Shown here: one piece after another, positions 35,407-43,303 of the stretch | Layout of the letters: every line of letters begins with the position of its first letter | Position numbering within the stretch: position 1 is the first letter of the stretch | DNA from: Deltaproteobacteria bacterium | GTDB lineage: Bacteria > SAR324 > XYD2-FULL-50-16 | DNA: 44,806 bases | Direction of reading: 5' to 3' | Assembly: GCA_018657625.1 (NCBI GenBank) | Contig: JABHWU010000138.1 | Span: 1 to 44,806 of the forward strand | Program-made: the position numbers and the translations under genes | Notes under the pieces: generated by a model | The model's input: the letters and a program-made list of their open reading frames with translations, nothing else | Database searches by the model: none | Told to the model about the DNA's origin: nothing

Positions 35407-35679
35407 TTATTCACCACCACACCCCCATCTGGCTGCTGCAACATAATTACCGGTATTCAATAAACCAGAATTACCGGAAGTACCTTTCCCAATAACCACA
35501 ACACGATAACGACCAATTTCAATCATTTTTACATGTACCTTAAAAACAGAGCCATGCATTTCGCATCTGAATAGCTGAGACTTATCAGGATAAGTTACTA
35601 TGTGTTCGACAGCATAAGAATTAGTGAATATTAGGATCAGTGTAATGATTAAGAAAAGATGACTAATTAATTTTTTCAT
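35407..35679 (-). CDS. Small secreted protein, 90 aa
   Basis: A signal peptide covers residues 1-23 (MKKLISHLFLIITLILIFTNSYA). The mature 67 residues contain a basic beta-rich part (VFKVHVKMIEIGRYRVVVIG) and a Gly/Ser-rich end finishing in RWGCGGE. Two cysteines (RCEMHG and WGCGG) could form one disulfide. No family was recognised. It is transcribed just ahead of the LptF/G gene with 14 bases between and may share its message. Confidence 0.6.
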   Translation of the reverse strand: MKKLISHLFLIITLILIFTNSYAVEHIVTYPDKSQLFRCEMHGSVFKVHVKMIEIGRYRVVVIGKGTSGNSGLLNTGNYVAAARWGCGGE

Positions 35680-36151
35680 AATTTTTTACCAGTTGTAAGT
35701 ATATTGCAAGACAAACCATTGCATATTGATTATTAAGATCAGATATACAGCATCCATGCCAAGCAATCTGCTTAATAATTTGAAAATTTTTAAAAATTGA
35801 GTTGACAATAAAAGTGAACATATATACATTTTAAACCGTATTCAAAAAGTACATATATTCTCTTACATAATTCGTTCAATTTTCTCTTCCTTAATGTTTA
35901 CTTACAAAATTGTCGAATTTTTAATCTTCACCTGTTTACTGACAATCTTAATAAATCATTAAAGTTATCATGTAATCAGCCGATAATATCATAAAAAGCA
36001 GCTTTTTCCTGTTTGGAAAGAAAAAGGCTGTATTATTGCAGTTGATCTAAAAATGATTGTTACAATCTAAAAAATAAATGAGGTAATATGATGGATAAAA
36101 AACGCTTAATGTTAATCGGAATTAGAAGAAAAGGGGAAAAAAAATTCACTA
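35680..36151. other. Intergenic stretch with plus-strand promoter and hairpin
   Basis: No well-supported gene. TTGACA at 35802-35807 and TACATT at 35825-35830, with 17 bases between, look like a plus-strand sigma-70 promoter. A stem, CAGCTTTTTC at 35999-36008 against GAAAAAGGCTG at 36020-36030 with one bulge, lies 170 bases downstream. A 59-codon frame at 36088-36267 with an AGGT-like ribosome site overlaps the 3' end of the capA-like gene in antisense; it is not called as a gene. Confidence 0.45.
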
Positions 36152-37552
36152 TTACTGCTGCCAATAACCCTCTATATCGAACAGAAAAGCAGAATCTCCA
36201 AAATCAGATAAACTTAAATCATTTATCAACACCAGACTGTTTCCCTGTGGATCAAATTCGGGAATAACCCGCGGTGACAATTGAATCGGGATTATTCGGG
36301 CACGTTTTAATTGACCAGTCGTTGACATTGTAATTTGAAGAATGAGGGAATATTTTAAATGTCCGGATGTATTAAATCCTAAATATCCCATAAAATTCCC
36401 TAAACTATAAGCAATCAATTTATCTTTATAATATTCCATACCTCTGATGGTATGCGGACCATGTCCCAATATTAAATCTGCTCCCGCCTCAATCATTCGA
36501 TGTGAAAAAAGCCTGACATTCCCTCTAAACTCACCAAAGAAATATTCTTTCCCTATTGGTGTTCTTGCGGCCCCTAATCCCTCGGCACCAGCATGAAAAC
36601 TGACGATAACAATGTCAGCCTGTTGCTTTAGCATTTTTACGATTTTTTCGCTTTTGCTCATTTCATTGATATGAATACAACAATAGGTAGTACTTACTCC
36701 GAGAAAAGCGATTTTAACCCCATTGGAATCAACAATCAGACTTGGGGTAGATATATAACCAAACGAGTTTAAATCCTGCCTGGTCAGAACTTCGATGGTT
36801 TCTTCAACGCCCGGAATACCGAAATCAACAATATGATTATTTGCAATATTTAATACATTAAAACCAGCTTTTTTAAGCAACCGGGAGTAGCTTGGTGGCG
36901 TTCTGAAAACATAGCAGTTACCCCCTTTTTTACATTTTTGACTTTCAACTTGTTTCGTTAAGGGGGCTTCCAGATTACCAAAGACAATATTTCCTTTTAA
37001 ATACTGTACTACATTTGCAAACAGATGAATTCCATCATCAGGGGGTAATTTTTTTTCACTGATATAATTGCTACCCAGCATGATATCACCAACCGCGGTA
37101 ATGACGATATCTTCTGGATTCAGATTTTCTTTAAAACTGTTTTTTGCCTTTATAATTGGTGTCTGTTCAAGTTTGCCTTCCAATTTTAGGTACTGTTTTG
37201 ATAAATACAGGAACTTGTTTAAGTCTTTTTGATCGGGTGTGAATTTTTCCGTAAATTCCCAATGATAAATGACTTTCTGCCACTCTTTCTTTTGCCAATA
37301 TACCCAGCCTGTTTCCCAGTGAATTTTTCCGTTATACCAATCAAATTTTAGACTTTGATTCATCTCCTTTTCAGCCGCAATCAGTTGTCCCTTTAATAAG
37401 AATTGGATCCCTTTTTGAAAATGAGCTTCCGCTCTAATATGTGAACTAACAGCAGTTTGATTTGAATATACAGGATTTGATAATAGAACAAACAATAAGA
37501 AGGCAAAAAAGAAAGGGCGCCTGGAATGGAAGAAGTGAATTGATAATTTCAA
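36152..37552 (-). CDS. CapA-family protein with TPR-like N-terminus
   Basis: A 466-residue exported protein. A signal peptide (residues 10-30) is followed by a short TPR-like part (RAEAHFQKGIQFLLKGQLIAAEKEMNQSL), then a CapA/poly-gamma-glutamate metallophosphatase-type domain from about 150. Its landmarks are ITAVGDIMLGSNY, VFGNLEAPLT, VLNIANNHIVDFG, VSFHAGAEG, GHGPHTIRGMEYY and AYSLGNFMG. Those D, N and H residues form the metal site of this family. The substrate is unknown; CapA proteins often act on cell-surface polymers. It lies 23 bases after the M23 peptidase gene, suggesting an envelope-linked pair. Confidence 0.9.
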   Translation of the reverse strand: MKLSIHFFHSRRPFFFAFLLFVLLSNPVYSNQTAVSSHIRAEAHFQKGIQFLLKGQLIAAEKEMNQSLKFDWYNGKIHWETGWVYWQKKEWQKVIYHWEFTEKFTPDQKDLNKFLYLSKQYLKLEGKLEQTPIIKAKNSFKENLNPEDIVITAVGDIMLGSNYISEKKLPPDDGIHLFANVVQYLKGNIVFGNLEAPLTKQVESQKCKKGGNCYVFRTPPSYSRLLKKAGFNVLNIANNHIVDFGIPGVEETIEVLTRQDLNSFGYISTPSLIVDSNGVKIAFLGVSTTYCCIHINEMSKSEKIVKMLKQQADIVIVSFHAGAEGLGAARTPIGKEYFFGEFRGNVRLFSHRMIEAGADLILGHGPHTIRGMEYYKDKLIAYSLGNFMGYLGFNTSGHLKYSLILQITMSTTGQLKRARIIPIQLSPRVIPEFDPQGNSLVLINDLSLSDFGDSAFLFDIEGYWQQ

Positions 37553-37575
37553 AAGAAAATGATGCTTTAGATTAA

Positions 37576-38463
37576 TTAATAATTTAAAATATATTGTTCT
37601 GGATTGACGTATCTATCTTTAACAAGAATTTCATAATGGAGATGTGGCCCTGAACTTCGGCCTTCATTACCCATTCTTGCAATTAAATCACCTCTTTTGA
37701 CAAACTGACCAACTTTTACCTCTGATTTTGCGATATGACCGTAGCGTGTGACGATATTATAACCATGATCAATTACCAGAAAATACCCAAAAGTAGGATC
37801 TGCCATTGTTCCGACCACAACACCATCGGCGGGCGATAAAATTGGACTGAACATATGGTTAACAATATCTAAACCATTGTGTTTTCTACGTTTACCCGTT
37901 AAAGGATCATTGCGTTGACCAAATCTGGAACTAATATAACCTTTCATTGGGCTTACGGAGGGTGTTCTGGCTAAGCGGTCTTTTTGCTCCTGCAAATATG
38001 CTTCCAGTTGAAAGAACTCTATTTCTCTGGATTTTAATTCATAGTCCAATTGTTCCAAAACTTCCAGAAATGGTTTCTCATCATTGATACCATTTTGAAA
38101 TACTTTAAAACCTGCACTGTTTCCGACAAACCTGACTCTGGGAGAACTATCCTGAAAGCCACTGATGACTCTTAATTTTTTTTCAAAATCTTTTAACTCT
38201 TCTAACTTTAATTGATCATTTGAAAGTTTGTTGATGATTTCTTTGATTCTGAATTTTTGCGAAATGATATTCTGTTGCGTCATTCGCTGATTCTGTTCTT
38301 GTTCTTTAACTCGTAAATAATCAAGTATCAGAAAGGAAGATCCCAAAATAACCATTGCAAGTATGATAAACGCAACATTAATTGTGAAGGTTGTTAGTTT
38401 AAAACGAATAACTTTTCCACTTTTTTGTGGAACAATCATGACTGTCATATGGTTGCCAAGCAC
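37576..38463 (-). CDS. M23 (LytM-type) metallopeptidase
   Basis: A 295-residue membrane-anchored peptidase. A transmembrane helix covers about 27-48, and coiled-coil segments cover about 50-100 and 135-165. The M23 domain has H195xxxD199 in KHNGLDI, H243 in RYGHI and H274-L-H276 in GPHLHYE, so all zinc and catalytic residues are present. It should cleave peptidoglycan cross-links. The start is a GTG preceded by AAAGGAAAA; an ATG five codons in is an alternative. It is divergent from the DUF2851 gene. Confidence 0.92.
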   Translation of the reverse strand: MLGNHMTVMIVPQKSGKVIRFKLTTFTINVAFIILAMVILGSSFLILDYLRVKEQEQNQRMTQQNIISQKFRIKEIINKLSNDQLKLEELKDFEKKLRVISGFQDSSPRVRFVGNSAGFKVFQNGINDEKPFLEVLEQLDYELKSREIEFFQLEAYLQEQKDRLARTPSVSPMKGYISSRFGQRNDPLTGKRRKHNGLDIVNHMFSPILSPADGVVVGTMADPTFGYFLVIDHGYNIVTRYGHIAKSEVKVGQFVKRGDLIARMGNEGRSSGPHLHYEILVKDRYVNPEQYILNY

Positions 38464-38584
38464 GTTTTTCCTTTCTTAATAATTCACAATTTAGACTTTT
38501 TTTTAACAATTCTAAATTTGATGACTAGGAAAATCAAGCTGTATCTGATATATAGTCACAAATTAATTTTGATTTACCAGCTAA

Positions 38585-38676
38585 AACCATCCTCTCTAGG
38601 CATGGTCATGGACCAAAAACTTTATCATTTGGTCGATTGTTTAGATGATTCAATACCGTCTCATTTGGGGACGGAT
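38585..38676. repeat. Related short repeat at the 5' side of the DUF2851 gene
   Basis: CCATCCTCTCTAGGCATGG, then GACCAAA...TTTGGTC, then ATACCGTCTCATTTGGGGACGG. The first and last motifs match the start and probable end motifs of the dispersed repeat at 11166-11427, with a shorter and different middle. It lies inside the open frame that extends upstream of the DUF2851 start. Confidence 0.55.
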
Positions 38677-38703
38677 TTTTATTCATTAAAAAGCGATTTT
38701 TTT

Positions 38704-40116
38704 ATGAAGTCTTATCCTTTAATACCTGAGTTATGGCTCCATTTTTTATGGAATGCCGATTTAATTACAAAAAATGCAAATCAGTTTGTGAATCGGGAAG
38801 ATACCACTATTCTTTTCAAAGGTTGGTATAATTCAAGTTGGGGGCCTGATTTCTCTGAAGCTAAAATTACAACAGGACCAAATGAACTTTTTGGTTCAGT
38901 TGAAATTCATATTAACGAATCGGATTGGTTTAATCACAAACACCATCTGGATGATCATTATAATAATGTCATTTTGCATGTTTTTCTAAATCCTTCAAAA
39001 AACCCTGCTATAAATACATTAGGAGAAATCATTAATCGCTATCAAATTGACTCTGATCAACTGGAATCGGTACTGATTCACCCACAAGGTAATTTAAAGA
39101 AATTGAAAGATACCGTGCCGGGTAAATGTGGAATTATATTGATAAATACAGAGAATAATCATTTTGAACGGTTGATTCAACAGGCAGCGGAATTGAGACT
39201 TATCCAAAAAGCAAAAGCTTTTAAGGCACTGTTCTTAAATGATAATTATAAAATTTGGGAGTCAGAATTATATCAGTCCATTTGCCGGAGTTTAGGTTAT
39301 GCCAGCTATGCTAATATATTTGAACACCTGGCTAAAAAGTTAAATTATTATCAGGTATTAAAATTTTATGATTTGTCTATCCGACAAAGGCGTATTGAAG
39401 TGTTTAGCCGGTGGTTTGGGTATTTAGGCTTGATTGATCGTTTTGCTATCGATCAGATACTGGATGAATCACGTAGGGAGTGGTTTGGTTTACAACAAAC
39501 CTGGCAATCACTTAATCAGAAAGTGTTCAGTGACGAATTTCAAATTAAAAAACCTTCCCGACCGTTAAATCACCCGGTTCGCAGATTGACAGGATTGTTT
39601 TACCACATTGAGCAAATAAAATTTAACGGTATTTTTAAATCATGGCTTAGTTTTCTTAGACAATGTCAAAAAACGATTGATAATAGTATTGAGCCCGTTG
39701 TAAGCATTCAAAAACAGCTCAATCTACTATTTCCGCAACCTGAATGGGAACCTTTGAGTCATGTTTTTACATTACATCAGGCCAAGAAAACGAAATATAA
39801 AAATAAACTTATCGGGAGGAACAGACAGCTAATTATCCTGGTAAACAGTATTTTGCCTTACTTCTTAGCCTGGGCCAGGAGGAATCAGGATATTGATCTA
39901 GAAAAAACGCTTTTTAAATTATTTATGCTATTACCAACTGAAGGAAGCAACCATAAAACAAAATTTATGGAATTCCGTTTCAATAGTAAATGTTCCGGGA
40001 AATTGAAAAGAAGATTGTTTTATCATCAGGGACTCATTCAAATTCACGACGATTTTTGCAAAAGCTTTTATGAAGGATGCAACAATTGCTCATTCCTGAA
40101 TATGTTAAAAAAATAG
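38704..40116 (+). CDS. DUF2851 family protein
   Basis: A 470-residue protein of unknown function in a family seen mainly in the Bacteroidota/Chlorobiota lineage. Family features are IPELWLHFLWN near the start and the FKGWYNSSWGPDFSEAKITTGPNELFGSVEIHIN block. The C-terminus ends in a cysteine cluster (FCKSFYEGCNNCSF). The frame is open to 38425, but the region before 38704 is a dispersed repeat plus DNA overlapping the divergent M23 gene. The ATG at 38704, giving MKSYPLIPELW, is therefore preferred. No good ribosome site is visible there. The downstream 600-base gap is repeat-rich. Confidence 0.8.
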   Translation: MKSYPLIPELWLHFLWNADLITKNANQFVNREDTTILFKGWYNSSWGPDFSEAKITTGPNELFGSVEIHINESDWFNHKHHLDDHYNNVILHVFLNPSKNPAINTLGEIINRYQIDSDQLESVLIHPQGNLKKLKDTVPGKCGIILINTENNHFERLIQQAAELRLIQKAKAFKALFLNDNYKIWESELYQSICRSLGYASYANIFEHLAKKLNYYQVLKFYDLSIRQRRIEVFSRWFGYLGLIDRFAIDQILDESRREWFGLQQTWQSLNQKVFSDEFQIKKPSRPLNHPVRRLTGLFYHIEQIKFNGIFKSWLSFLRQCQKTIDNSIEPVVSIQKQLNLLFPQPEWEPLSHVFTLHQAKKTKYKNKLIGRNRQLIILVNSILPYFLAWARRNQDIDLEKTLFKLFMLLPTEGSNHKTKFMEFRFNSKCSGKLKRRLFYHQGLIQIHDDFCKSFYEGCNNCSFLNMLKK

Positions 40117-40129
40117 TTTAATTTACTTT

Positions 40130-40326
40130 AATGCTCAAAGCCATCCTTTCTGAGGATGGTCAGAGACCAAAGGCTCTGCCAATTGGCTACCTTATAAAAA
40201 GCCAGGTGTCCATCGCGGGTCTGTCCTGCAGGAGTATTTAACCACGGACCACACTGAATACACGGAAAAAAAACAAAGCTATTGAAATTCAATCACAGAA
40301 ACACAAAATCCTGCCGAGTTTTCTGT
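40130..40326. repeat. 196-base dispersed repeat, copy B
   Basis: Same orientation as copy A at 11166-11361, with about 15 differences by eye. The opening hairpin CCATCCTTTCTGAGGATGG keeps pairing through a G-T (wobble) change. It lacks the ACCGTCTC...GACGG motif found downstream of copy A. Confidence 0.75.
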
Positions 40327-40397
40327 ATTACTAATGTTCTTTTTCTTTTTTTTTGAGAAGAATTATTTATATCATACTGTTTTTAAGGCTGTTGTCT

Positions 40398-40441
40398 TCT
40401 CTGTGATCTCGGTGCTCTCTGTGATCTCGGTGCTCTCTGTG
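40398..40441. repeat. 18-base tandem repeat
   Basis: TCTCTGTGATCTCGGTGC occurs twice in tandem (40398-40415, 40416-40433), followed by a partial third copy TCTCTGTG. No coding meaning. Confidence 0.8.
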
Positions 40442-40541
40442 GTTCTGTTTTTTTAGTTGCGGTTATGCTGCACTGTGACCTCTGTGGTTCAGTATTTTTG
40501 GTTGCGGCTTCACCGCGCTGAGTATCGCAATTCAGTGCTCT

Positions 40542-40599
40542 AGGATAACAGACCAAATCAAGTTCATTGCCAACATTTCACAGATTTACCTGTGTAAAA
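40542..40599. repeat. Dispersed repeat with CACAGAT hairpin, copy 2
   Basis: Matches 3130-3188 by eye. The centre CACAGATTTACCTGTG keeps a 5-base stem. Confidence 0.55.
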
Positions 40600-40647
40600 T
40601 CTGTTAATGCGTCAAAAAAATAAATAACAATATCTACCTAAATTTTA

Positions 40648-40676
40648 TTGACAAATATAAACGCAGCTTATATTTT
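40648..40676 (+). promoter_or_regulatory. Sigma-70 promoter of rpmH-rnpA-yidD-yidC
   Basis: A perfect TTGACA at 40648-40653, a 17-base spacer, then TATTTT at 40671-40676. It lies 40 bases upstream of the rpmH ATG, which has the ribosome site GAGGAG. Confidence 0.8.
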
Positions 40677-40716
40677 CTACGATTACTGAAACAAACGATT
40701 TTAACATAGAGGAGTT

Positions 40717-40851
40717 ATGAAAAGAACATTTCAACCAAACAACAGAAAGCGAAAAATGAAGCACGGTTTTCGCAAAAGAATGTCATCAAAATCCGGCAGA
40801 AATATTATTAAAAGACGACGAAGTAAAGGACGAAAAGTATTAAGTGCCTAA
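40717..40851 (+). CDS. rpmH: 50S ribosomal protein L34
   Basis: A 44-residue protein matching L34: [19 protein letters not shown], then [20 protein letters not shown]. It is very basic and of the normal length. A GAGGAG ribosome site lies 4 bases before the ATG. The rnpA start overlaps its end by 8 bases, as is common for this gene pair. dnaA is not upstream, unlike the classical origin-linked arrangement. Confidence 0.97.
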   Translation: MKRTFQPNNRKRKMKHGFRKRMSSKSGRNIIKRRRSKGRKVLSA

Positions 40852-41209
40852 TTCGGTTACAAACAAAAGATTTCCATTTCCCAAAAAGTATCGATTGAAG
40901 CGAAAGAAGCTGATAGATGAGCTTTTTCGCAAAGGAAAGTTTAAATCTTTTGGGTTCCTGAAGTTTCGTTATCTGGAACAGGACCAGGGGCATTTAAAAG
41001 TCGTCATTTCTATTTCAAAAAGGGCAGGTAATTCCCCCTACCGAAATCGATTGAAACGTCTGATTCGTGAATCGCTTAGAGTTTCCGGGGAAATGGATTT
41101 GCATTCCCTGAACTGCGGTATCTATATAACCAGTAAACCTCGTACAACACCAAGTTTGGCTGAAGTACAAGACTATATCAAACGTTTTATTAAATTCCTT
41201 CCTCAATGA
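40844..41209 (+). CDS. rnpA: Ribonuclease P protein component
   Basis: A 121-residue basic protein that binds the RNase P RNA and aids 5' processing of tRNA precursors. The family box appears as [22 protein letters not shown]. The gene starts with GTG inside the end of rpmH (8-base overlap) and its stop overlaps the yidD start by 4 bases (ATGA). An in-frame ATG is not available nearby, and translational coupling explains the GTG. Confidence 0.95.
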   Translation: MPNSVTNKRFPFPKKYRLKRKKLIDELFRKGKFKSFGFLKFRYLEQDQGHLKVVISISKRAGNSPYRNRLKRLIRESLRVSGEMDLHSLNCGIYITSKPRTTPSLAEVQDYIKRFIKFLPQ

Positions 41210-41487
41210 ACAATAAGATTGGAATAAAACAATTGTTAGTGCTACCTGCTATTGGTTTAATATGGGTATACCAGACTTTTATATCAAAATTGATCCCCCC
41301 GTCCTGTATTTACTACCCCAGTTGTTCTGAATATTCCAAACAGGCATTTTTTAAACATGGGTTATTTTTGGGTTTATATTTAACGATTAGCAGACTGCTG
41401 CGTTGCCATCCTTTTCATGTGGGTGGGGTCGATGAGGTCCCTGATCGGGTTTCCTTCTTTAAATTTCAAAGTAAACCTAAGGTTTAA
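41206..41487 (+). CDS. yidD: Membrane protein insertion efficiency factor YidD
   Basis: A 93-residue protein of the UPF0161 family that assists YidC-dependent membrane insertion. The signature is PPSCIYYPSCSEYSKQAFFKHG followed by RLLRCHPFHVGGVDEVP. The three conserved cysteines are present. The start overlaps rnpA by 4 bases and yidC follows after 22 bases. Confidence 0.95.
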   Translation: MNNKIGIKQLLVLPAIGLIWVYQTFISKLIPPSCIYYPSCSEYSKQAFFKHGLFLGLYLTISRLLRCHPFHVGGVDEVPDRVSFFKFQSKPKV

Positions 41488-41509
41488 CCATTAAATCAAA
41501 ATATCAGCT

Positions 41510-43276
41510 ATGGATAAAAACTTTTTCTTTGCATTCTTTCTTTCGACTCTGGTAATTCTGGGTTATTATTGGATGTATCCACCTGCACCGCCAGCTCCTG
41601 AAGATAATAATGCCATTGAACAAACCACTGAGGAAAATAAAGATAGCTCAACTACACAAGATAATACCGGGGCGGCGATAAAATTACCTGAACCACTTGC
41701 ACCAATGACATTAAGTGCCACACGTAAAAAAGTAGAAGTGAACACATCAGTTTTCAAAGCTGAAATCGACTCCCAGGATGGCATTCTAAGGAATCTATCT
41801 TTAAAAGATTTTAAATATGCCTTAGAACAACATAAAAGCTTAAAAGATATTGTTGTCGATTTTTTCACCGGAGATAAGACAGAGATAGTGGATGTAGATC
41901 TGAATCGCTTAGTCAATATGACAGGTGATTTATCTGTTAAGAATAAAATATGGAATATTACTACTGATTTAGATCCTAAGACAGTCAATTATCATGTTTC
42001 TACTGAAAAATTAGATATCATTAACCAGGAAGGCACCTTAACTTTGCAGGCGCAATTGGAAAATGGTTTAGAGATTACTAAAAAACTAACCTTTTATCCC
42101 GATTCATATGAATTTGATTTCGATTTAATAATTATCAATCGGTCAGACGGCAATCAAAGAATTTACCCCAGACTAAATTTTGGTGCGGCGAATGAAATTA
42201 TAGAGTTTCAACCTCGTCCGGTACCTAAAAAAGCCTTTACATTTACCGATGATGAGTTTGAAATTTTTGATGATGAAGAGGATTACGAAAATGTCTTAAA
42301 TGCTAAGAACAATACTTTTGCAGGAATTATGGATACGTATTTCCTGACAGCGGTAAAAATGGCAGACCCCAAACAAACATTTGATGGTGAGGTGTCACCG
42401 TTGGATTCTATGATTAAAGACCAAAAAGTCATTATCCCTAAACTAGAGTTTGTTGAACCAAAGGTAGATCTTTTACCTAACCAGACTTATGAAAAACATT
42501 TCAGAGTGTATATGGGGCCAAAGCATTTCGATTTAATTGAAGCTTTCCACCTTGAAATGCCTAAGACGATGGATATTTGGTTAGACGCTTTGGCACAACC
42601 GCTGTTGATTACCTTGAGGTGGTTCCAGAGTTTTGTGGTCAACTGGGGAGTTGCGATTATTTTACTGACAATTGTGGTACGTCTGGCCATGCTTCCACTG
42701 GCCTACAAAGGTATTATGTCCATGGCCAAAATGTCTGATCTGAATCCACAGATGAAGGCCATCAGAGAAAAGTACAAAGATAAAAAAGAGCGAATGAATA
42801 AAGAGATTATGGAGCTCTATAAACGAAATAAAGTAAATCCGGTCGGTGGTTGTTTGCCGATGGTATTACAAATACCGATTTTTATTGCTTTGTACCAGGC
42901 ACTGTTACCAGCGATTGAGTTGCGGCATTCTCCTTTTATTTTTTGGTTAACTGATTTATCAGCACCGGATTATACGCTGATATTGCCATTGTTGATGGGA
43001 ATTTCCATGTTCCTGCAACAGTCGTTGACACCAACACCGACGATGGATCCAACCCAGGCTAAAATGATGAAATGGATGCCGGTGATGTTCATTTTCTTCT
43101 TTTTAGATATGCCTGCAGGGCTGGTACTTTATTGGGTGGTTAGTAATATTATTTCTATTTTTCAACAGATGCTGTTTAATAAAATTAAAAATAAAAAAGG
43201 TATCGGAAACGTAGCGGCAGCAGCGACAGCCAACGAAGCACTTGCCAAACAAAAAACAAAGAAGAAAAAGAAATAA
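41510..43276 (+). CDS. yidC: Membrane protein insertase YidC
   Basis: A 588-residue Gram-negative-type YidC. An N-terminal helix (FFFAFFLSTLVILGYYWMY) is followed by a large periplasmic domain (about 25-345) and five C-terminal helices. The conserved insertase core includes NWGVAIILLTIVVRLAMLPL, the cytoplasmic hairpin MKAIREKYKDKKERMNKEIMELYK and NPVGGCLPMVLQIPIFIALYQAL. The C-terminus is Lys-rich, as in ribosome-binding YidC. jag and mnmE, which often follow, are absent; the convergent comM gene begins 27 bases on. Confidence 0.96.
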   Translation: MDKNFFFAFFLSTLVILGYYWMYPPAPPAPEDNNAIEQTTEENKDSSTTQDNTGAAIKLPEPLAPMTLSATRKKVEVNTSVFKAEIDSQDGILRNLSLKDFKYALEQHKSLKDIVVDFFTGDKTEIVDVDLNRLVNMTGDLSVKNKIWNITTDLDPKTVNYHVSTEKLDIINQEGTLTLQAQLENGLEITKKLTFYPDSYEFDFDLIIINRSDGNQRIYPRLNFGAANEIIEFQPRPVPKKAFTFTDDEFEIFDDEEDYENVLNAKNNTFAGIMDTYFLTAVKMADPKQTFDGEVSPLDSMIKDQKVIIPKLEFVEPKVDLLPNQTYEKHFRVYMGPKHFDLIEAFHLEMPKTMDIWLDALAQPLLITLRWFQSFVVNWGVAIILLTIVVRLAMLPLAYKGIMSMAKMSDLNPQMKAIREKYKDKKERMNKEIMELYKRNKVNPVGGCLPMVLQIPIFIALYQALLPAIELRHSPFIFWLTDLSAPDYTLILPLLMGISMFLQQSLTPTPTMDPTQAKMMKWMPVMFIFFFLDMPAGLVLYWVVSNIISIFQQMLFNKIKNKKGIGNVAAAATANEALAKQKTKKKKK

Positions 43277-43303
43277 TCCAATAGGAATTCAAACGATCCT
43301 TTG

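Larger units (their letters stand above)
40117..40716. other. Repeat-rich 600-base gap before rpmH
   Basis: No gene is seen. In order it holds copy B of the 196-base repeat (40130-40326), two 18-base tandem copies plus a part copy at 40398-40441, a second copy of the CACAGAT hairpin repeat (40542-40599), and the rpmH promoter (40648-40676). Confidence 0.65.

Noticed and set aside
36088..36267. A 59-codon frame with a ribosome site
   Set aside because: It overlaps the 3' end of capA in antisense by 116 bases and resembles no known family. Kept only as a finding, not as a gene.
38425..38703. N-terminal extension of the DUF2851 protein
   Set aside because: The extension is encoded by a dispersed repeat and by DNA overlapping the divergent M23 gene; family similarity begins at MKSYPLIPELW.
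40384..40445. CRISPR-like repeats
   Set aside because: Two direct 18-base copies are adjacent without spacers and no cas gene is present; it is a simple tandem duplication.
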